A stretch of DNA of 64,000 nucleotides, from NCBI GenBank assembly GCA_965214565.1, contig OZ243951.1, positions 868,001-932,000 of the forward strand, written 5' to 3'. The notes beneath the pieces are model-generated. The model ran no database searches and was not told the origin of the DNA. It saw only the letters and a list, made by a program, of their open reading frames with translations. The position numbers were made by a program, and so were the translations under genes. Positions 59,114-64,000 of this stretch are shown here, in pieces. Source of the stretch: VXYK01 sp965214565. Lineage in GTDB: Bacteria > Actinomycetota > Acidimicrobiia > Acidimicrobiales > Aldehydirespiratoraceae. Positions within the stretch are counted from its first letter, which is position 1. Each line of letters begins with the position of its first letter.

Positions 59114-62100
59114 CGCGCCGGGAGCCTCCGCAACGGTCCACTCGGCAGACAGCGCGGCACATCTGTCCGCCGACGACGCACGCTCTCCGGCCGACGAAGC
59201 CCAGCGACACCGGATACGCACGGAACACTCGGTGAACCTTTTTGTGGAGGCGGGCGCAGGGACCGGGAAGACGCGGGCCCTCGTTGACCGGGTCGAGAGA
59301 CTGGTGCTTCAAGACGGGGTCCCCATGGAGACGATCGCCGTGATCACCTTCACCGAAAAAGCCGCGACCGAGTTGCGCGACCGCATCCGTCAACAATTCG
59401 AGAAGTCGGAGGACCCGCTCGCGTCAGCGGCAGTCAAGCAACTCGACGGGGCCGCCGTCGGTACGCTCCACTCGTTCGCCCAACGCATCCTCGCGGAGCA
59501 TCCGGTCGAGGCGGGGCTTCCTCCCGGCATCGAAGTCCTCGACGAAATCGGTTCGCAGGTCGAGTTCGAGCACCAGTGGCAGGAGTTCCTCGATGATTTC
59601 CTGGAGGACGAGTCAGTGGGCCCGTCCCTGCTCTCGCTGGAAGTCGCCGGGGTGAGACTCGAGCACCTCCGGTCCCTCGCCCTGCAGATGTCCGACAACT
59701 GGGACCTGGTGGAGGCGCGTCTTGATCTCGACCCACCGCAAATTGAGCCGATCAACACTGCCGGCCTGCTCCGAGACTTCGACGAGGCACTCGAGAATCA
59801 AGACTTGTGCAAGAACAGGAATGACAAACTGTGGTGGCAGCTCAGCCGGGTCGCGAAGAACCGGGATGCGCTGGCGACCGCCTCTGACAATTCTGACCAC
59901 ATCGAGGTGCTGGCACTCGCTGCCGACATGGGTGCCGCTAAACCCGGTGCCGGCAGAGCGGTCAAGCCAGGGAACACCGGGAAGGCCGAGAACTGGACGA
60001 TCCCCGTCGACACAGTCCGTTCGGAGATCAGGGGATTGGCGGACCGTTGCGACGAAGCCGTCAGCGAGGTGACCACCGCTGCGCTCGCTTTCGTGGGCGC
60101 ACGCATCGGCCGCTTCGTTCTCGAAACGGTGGAAAAGCGCCGCTTGAGCGGGCGTCTGCAATTTCACGACCTGTTGGTCAGGGCACGTCAACTGCTGCGC
60201 CACAAGGAGTTGGGCGCTGAGGTTCGGGCTTCGCTCCACCAGAAATACACTCACATCCTGCTCGACGAGTTCCAGGACACCGATCCGATCCAGATCGAGA
60301 TCGCAGTACTGATCGCCACCAGCGCAGAGCGCGTGGACGACCTTGATTGGGCAGATATCGAGGTCGAACCCGGACGGCTGTTCTTCGTCGGCGACCCGAA
60401 ACAGTCGATCTACCGCTTTCGAAGAGCCGATATCGGTCTTTACCTGAAGGCCCGCGCCCGCTTCAGAGACCATGCCTCTCTGACGGTCAACTTCCGCACC
60501 ACCGAACCGATCATCGACTGGATCAACGACGTGTTCTCCGAGTTGATCACCGCGGACGAACAGAGCCAACCCGAGTTCGTGCCGCTGTCTTCGCATCGTC
60601 TCGGTCGCGACAGCAGCGGTCCTGCCGTGGCGATCCTGGGCGCCGAACCCATCCCAGAGGCTATGACCGCCGCCGAATTGCGCCGAGCGGAGTCTGACGA
60701 TGTCGCCGCGACGGTCGCGGAGATCCTCTCAGGTTCGCCTCCATGGAACGTGGAGGACCCTGAAGAAGGGTGGCGGCCGGCCCGGCCCAGCGACATCTGC
60801 ATTCTGCTGCCGACCAGGATCAGCCTGGCCTCGGTGGAACGCGCCCTCGACGCCAGCCAGATCCCCTACCGGGCTGAGACCTCGAGCCTGGTCTACGCAA
60901 CACGGGAGGTCCGCGAGCTCATGTTGACGCTGCGGGCGCTCTCTGACCCGACCGACGAGTTGGCCACGGTCGCCGCGTTGCGTTCATTCGTGTACGGCTG
61001 CGGTGACGACGACTTGGCCACATGGCGTCTCGAGCACAAGGGGCGCTTCTCCTTGCACCGTCGGCCCCCCGGCCACCAGCACGGCCACCCGGTAGCCGAT
61101 GCGTTGTCCCACCTCGCGGAACTCCACGAGGACCGGCACTGGTTCACTCCAGCGGGACTGCTCGAACGCCTGATCCGGGAGCGGGCGGTGTTGGAGAGCG
61201 CAGTCGCCACCGGAGCCCCCCGAGACGTCTGGCGTCGCCTCCGATTCGTGGTCGACCAGGCCAGGGCATGGACCGATGCGGGCGGCACCGACCTCCGCTC
61301 CTATCTCGAATGGGCACGCCGGCAGGGGGTCGACAACGCCCGAGTCTCAGAGACAGTCCTTCCCGAGACCGACGACGACAGCGTCCGGATCATGACTGTC
61401 CACGGGTCCAAGGGGCTGGAGTTTCCAATCACTGTGATGGCCGGTATGACGACGCAGTTCACCAGTCCTCCGCGCGGACCCGCCCTACACTTCCCGCCGG
61501 GGGAACCCGCCCTGTTGAGGGTCTCGAGCAGGGTCGCATCGGAACGCTACGCCGAATGGAAACCTTTCAACGACACGATGGACCGTCATGAGCGGCTGCG
61601 GATGCTCTACGTGGCCGCCACCCGCGCTCGCGACCATCTGATCGTCTGCCTGCATCGACCCGAATTCGGCCGAAAATCGACGACGAGTGCAACAGTGCTC
61701 GCAAAGCACGCTTTGAAGTCCTCGTCGGCTACCCCGTTCGTTCCGACACGCACCGGGTTGAAACCGCTCTCCTTGGCGAGCCGAACGCCGTTGCTCGACA
61801 AGGACCAGTGGCTCGAGAGACGGTCCGAGGCAACCGCGGCAGCGCGGCGGCGCACTGTGGTGTCCGCTACCACCCTGGCGCAACAGGTTGCGGAAGCGAC
61901 TGATCCGGGGCTCAACAAGAATGCCCGCAACCTTGATCTACCCCCGTGGCTCAAGGGACGCTTCGGCACCGATTTCGGCCGCGCGGTCCACGGTGTGATG
62001 CAAGTCATCGATCTGGCCACCGGTGAGGGTCTGCACGAGGCCGCGGCCGCCCAGGCTGCAGCCGAAGGAGTCAACAACCGGCGATCGACGGTCGAACAAG

Positions 62101-62516
62101 TGGCTCGAAGCGCCCTCGACACCCAAGTAGCCCGACAGGCCGCGGCCGGCGAGCACTGGCGGGAGGTCTGGGTTGCCGCGACCGTCGGAGACTGCCTGGT
62201 GGAGGGCTACATAGACCTCCTCTACCGACACGGCTCCGGTTTGGTCGTCGTCGACTGGAAGACGGACCATGTCGACGGTGACGACGACGTCGCCGTCAAG
62301 CTGGAGCGTTACCGGCTTCAAGGCGCCAGCTACGTCGCCGCCATCGAAGCCGCCACCGAGCTGCCTGTCGAACGGATGGTTTTTGTTTTCCTCGGGCCGG
62401 ACGGTGCGACCGAACGGGATCTTCCCGACCTGCGGAGCGCCGTCGCCGAGGTTCAGCAACGAACCCACGAACTCGCCGAACTGTCAGGCTCCGGCGAACC
62501 GGACCCGGATCTGTAG
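59106..62516 (+). CDS. addA: AddA-like UvrD/RecB helicase-nuclease subunit
   Basis: A 1136-residue helicase-nuclease that unwinds broken DNA ends for RecA-dependent repair, and also destroys phage DNA. Motifs: Walker A GAGTGKT (50-56), VITFTEKAATELRDR, GTLHSF, DEFQDTDPIQ near 387, GDPKQSIYRFRRAD, NFRT, VHGSKGLEFP near 764, and LYVAATRARDHL. The C-terminal RecB-type nuclease has YIDLLYR, VVVDWKTD near 1051 and QGASYVAA. All catalytic residues look intact. The ATG 59106 overlaps the addB stop; GTG 59097 would add three residues. Confidence 0.92.
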   Translation: MTDAPGASATVHSADSAAHLSADDARSPADEAQRHRIRTEHSVNLFVEAGAGTGKTRALVDRVERLVLQDGVPMETIAVITFTEKAATELRDRIRQQFEKSEDPLASAAVKQLDGAAVGTLHSFAQRILAEHPVEAGLPPGIEVLDEIGSQVEFEHQWQEFLDDFLEDESVGPSLLSLEVAGVRLEHLRSLALQMSDNWDLVEARLDLDPPQIEPINTAGLLRDFDEALENQDLCKNRNDKLWWQLSRVAKNRDALATASDNSDHIEVLALAADMGAAKPGAGRAVKPGNTGKAENWTIPVDTVRSEIRGLADRCDEAVSEVTTAALAFVGARIGRFVLETVEKRRLSGRLQFHDLLVRARQLLRHKELGAEVRASLHQKYTHILLDEFQDTDPIQIEIAVLIATSAERVDDLDWADIEVEPGRLFFVGDPKQSIYRFRRADIGLYLKARARFRDHASLTVNFRTTEPIIDWINDVFSELITADEQSQPEFVPLSSHRLGRDSSGPAVAILGAEPIPEAMTAAELRRAESDDVAATVAEILSGSPPWNVEDPEEGWRPARPSDICILLPTRISLASVERALDASQIPYRAETSSLVYATREVRELMLTLRALSDPTDELATVAALRSFVYGCGDDDLATWRLEHKGRFSLHRRPPGHQHGHPVADALSHLAELHEDRHWFTPAGLLERLIRERAVLESAVATGAPRDVWRRLRFVVDQARAWTDAGGTDLRSYLEWARRQGVDNARVSETVLPETDDDSVRIMTVHGSKGLEFPITVMAGMTTQFTSPPRGPALHFPPGEPALLRVSSRVASERYAEWKPFNDTMDRHERLRMLYVAATRARDHLIVCLHRPEFGRKSTTSATVLAKHALKSSSATPFVPTRTGLKPLSLASRTPLLDKDQWLERRSEATAAARRRTVVSATTLAQQVAEATDPGLNKNARNLDLPPWLKGRFGTDFGRAVHGVMQVIDLATGEGLHEAAAAQAAAEGVNNRRSTVEQVARSALDTQVARQAAAGEHWREVWVAATVGDCLVEGYIDLLYRHGSGLVVVDWKTDHVDGDDDVAVKLERYRLQGASYVAAIEAATELPVERMVFVFLGPDGATERDLPDLRSAVAEVQQRTHELAELSGSGEPDPDL

Positions 62517-62552
62517 GGATACGGCTAGATCAGCCGCTTGCTGCTGGTGCGT

Positions 62553-63140
62553 CTAGCGGCGGCGAACCCGCTCACTCAGTTCCTCTGAGAGTCGGGCTAA
62601 GCGAACCCCCAGTTCGGCGCGCTCTGCCACATCTAGTTCTCCAATGTCGAGATCGAACGCGTCGAGCACGAGCTCCAAAGACGAGCGGGCGAGTTCCGAG
62701 CCCGCACTGGTCAGCTCAATGAGGACCCGGCGCCTGTCTTCGGGATCAGCGACACGTCGGATCGACCCGCGGCCCTCAAGACGACGAATGGTCTTGGTAG
62801 TGCCTCCCGTCGTCTGCACCAGCCGGTCGGCGAGTTCGCCAGCAGCGAGACGGTGGGGCGGTCCCTCTATGCGAAGTGCGCTCAAAAGGGTGAACTCTGA
62901 AGTGTCGAGACCCTCGTCCAGCAGGATGTCTGACAGCAGGGCCTCAAGTTGACGGCCCGTCCTGAATGCCCATAGCAGGACGACGAAGGTTGCGCGGTGT
63001 CCGTCCCCCACCATGGGAGCCAGAGATTCCAGTGCGCTGCTCCAGCTTTCGGCAACCGTCCGGCCCTTTCGCTCGCGCCGGAGCGCGCGCAGCGGGTCCA
63101 GCAGTTCGGGGCTCAGCTCATCTGCTGCTTCTTCGGGCAC
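62553..63140 (-). CDS. MarR family transcriptional regulator
   Basis: A 195-residue MarR-type repressor with an unusual N-terminal extension of about 45 residues (acidic, helical). The winged helix has FTLLSALRIEGPPHRLAAGELADRL, the recognition helix with TTGGTTKTIRRLEGRG and the wing RRVADPEDRRRVLIELT. Flanking helices form the dimer interface. It is divergent from the cytochrome P450 gene, with three near-palindromic repeats in between, so it very probably controls that gene. The start is GTG 63140. The ligand is unknown. Confidence 0.9.
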   Translation of the reverse strand: MPEEAADELSPELLDPLRALRRERKGRTVAESWSSALESLAPMVGDGHRATFVVLLWAFRTGRQLEALLSDILLDEGLDTSEFTLLSALRIEGPPHRLAAGELADRLVQTTGGTTKTIRRLEGRGSIRRVADPEDRRRVLIELTSAGSELARSSLELVLDAFDLDIGELDVAERAELGVRLARLSEELSERVRRR

Positions 63141-63228
63141 GTCTGCAGGTTAGCCCGGTTCCTCTACCGCGGCCCAAGGCCACAGCCCCGCCCCGAAAGG
63201 CGACTCCTACATCGAGAATCGAAAATAT

Positions 63229-63285
63229 CTTCCTGAGAAGAGTGTTGACATTACTTCCCAGGAAGGCATAATACTTCCCAGAAAG
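63229..63285 (+). promoter_or_regulatory. P450 promoter overlapped by three MarR-type operator repeats
   Basis: CTTCCTGAGAAG (63229-63240), CTTCCCAGGAAG (63254-63265) and CTTCCCAGAAAG (63274-63285) are near-palindromic variants of one 12-base site. A consensus -35 TTGACA lies at 63245-63250 and a -10 CATAAT at 63267-63272, spacing 16. The middle site lies inside the spacer, the other two flank the promoter, so bound MarR would block it. The P450 ATG is 39 bases further downstream, with AGGAAGG as a ribosome site. Confidence 0.75.
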
Positions 63286-63310
63286 GTTCGTAGGAAGGTA
63301 CACCTAGCTC

Positions 63311-64000
63311 ATGGCCACCATTACCGAAGAAACAACCGACGTTCGATTCGAGGACATCGATTTCACTGACGTCAAGGTGTTCGAACAGCACTGCCCGCAT
63401 GACTGGTTCAGGTTCCTGCGTGAGAACGCCCCCGTCTGGAAGCACCCTGCCAATGAGAGATCAGACAATGAGCCCTTCTGGTGCGTGACCTCATATGAAC
63501 ACATCCAACAGGTACACAGATCCGGCACGCTCTACAGCCACCAGACCGGCCCCGGTCGCAACGGTGCCGGCGGCATCACCCTGAACGACCAGGATCCGAT
63601 ACAGGGTCCCGGCTTGCAGATGGTGATGACCGACCCGCCCAAGCACACTCGCTACCGCAAACTCGTCAACAGGGGGTTCACGCCGCGGGTGGTACACCGT
63701 CTTACGGATGCGTTCCGGTTGCGCACCACCGCAATCCTCGATCAGATAACTCCGGTCGGCTCGTGTGACTTCGTCACCCGGATCGCCGCGGAGCTTCCTC
63801 TCATTGCCATCGCTGACATCGTCGGTGTACCCCAGGAGGATCGCAGCCGCTTGTTCGACTGGAGCAACCGGGCGGTCGGTGGTTCCGACGACATGGACGA
63901 TGCTTACGCCGCCCTGCTCGAGATGGGGATCTACGCGCACGGTCTGACCGAGCGCAAACGCCAAGAACCAGCCGACGACCTGTGGACCAAGCTGACCGAA
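63311..64000 (+). CDS. Cytochrome P450, N-terminal part (cut by window edge)
   Basis: The first 230 residues of a bacterial cytochrome P450 monooxygenase. Seen are WFRFLRENAPVWKHP, YEHIQQVHRSGTLYSHQ, MTDPPKHTRYRKLVNRGFTPRVV (the conserved C-helix region with the haem-propionate-binding His and Arg), and AELPLIAIADIVGVPQED. The I-helix and the Cys haem ligand lie beyond the window. The form resembles class I P450s of the CYP125/142/124-like and related actinobacterial steroid or alkane hydroxylases, but assignment needs the rest. ATG 63311 is preceded by AGGAAGG. Confidence 0.92.
   Translation, partial: MATITEETTDVRFEDIDFTDVKVFEQHCPHDWFRFLRENAPVWKHPANERSDNEPFWCVTSYEHIQQVHRSGTLYSHQTGPGRNGAGGITLNDQDPIQGPGLQMVMTDPPKHTRYRKLVNRGFTPRVVHRLTDAFRLRTTAILDQITPVGSCDFVTRIAAELPLIAIADIVGVPQEDRSRLFDWSNRAVGGSDDMDDAYAALLEMGIYAHGLTERKRQEPADDLWTKLTE

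Noticed and set aside
59613..60596. Minus-strand frame of 327 codons inside addA
   Set aside because: It is the complement of the UvrD helicase domain and has no independent start context or family similarity.
1..64000. CRISPR arrays, insertion sequences and rRNA genes
   Set aside because: No regularly spaced repeats with unique spacers, no transposase-like frames with terminal inverted repeats, and no rRNA-like sequence were seen.

Overview
The window is high-GC DNA of a heterotrophic actinobacterium. A member of the Acidimicrobiia or a near relative fits best. The signs are a clpS-DUF2017 pair, an ino1 myo-inositol-phosphate synthase, a menaquinone operon, an actinobacterial-style aa3 oxidase operon with subunit-IV-like proteins and a cytochrome c-tailed subunit II, and many acyl-CoA-type catabolic genes. 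The lineage is an inference from gene content; no rRNA is present to confirm it.

Layout. (1) 1-14429, all minus strand, is a dense defence island. In transcription order it holds a small protein, a sigma-factor-like helix-turn-helix protein, an unknown protein and a DUF3696-type AAA ATPase (four overlapping genes). A type I restriction-modification set with two different HsdM subunits, HsdS and HsdR follows, then an AbiTii-like membrane-anchored protein and a SNF2 helicase that runs off the left edge. Nearly all junctions overlap or are short. (2) 14528-26376 holds serS and the cytochrome oxidase block: ctaD-like, COX3-like, CtaF-like, ctaC, ctaD, ctaE, COX4, ctaG, with ctaB upstream and ctaA divergent. 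The first ctaD paralogue has lost every haem and copper ligand. (3) 26373-28816 holds clpS, a DUF2017 gene, degV, plsY and tRNA-Glu. (4) 28882-41099 holds catabolic and lipid genes: an amidohydrolase, an SDR, a dimeric-barrel protein, ino1 and a fused CoA-transferase. A decayed AbiE toxin-antitoxin locus and small secreted proteins come next, then a thiolase and an HMG-CoA-synthase-like protein fused to an OB domain.

(5) 41235-47297 is an accessory stretch: a Fic protein under a large palindrome, a sugar nucleotidyltransferase, a shattered Calx-beta surface-protein pseudogene, and a run of secreted genes (lipoprotein, metzincin-like protease, lipoprotein) with a tandem repeat upstream. (6) 47338-56000 holds an alcohol dehydrogenase, a histidine phosphatase, an SMP-30 protein and the menaquinone operon menF-menD-menH-menC. 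Here menF is fused in frame to a MerR-type regulator and sits behind a palindromic promoter. (7) 55979-64000 holds an AddB/AddA-type helicase-nuclease pair, then a MarR regulator divergent from a cytochrome P450, with three operator-like repeats between them.

The most promising unexplained items are the four-gene ATPase cassette (10240-14429) placed directly upstream of the double-HsdM type I system, the ligand-less oxidase subunit I (22595-24280), and the MerR-isochorismate synthase fusion (53762-55825).
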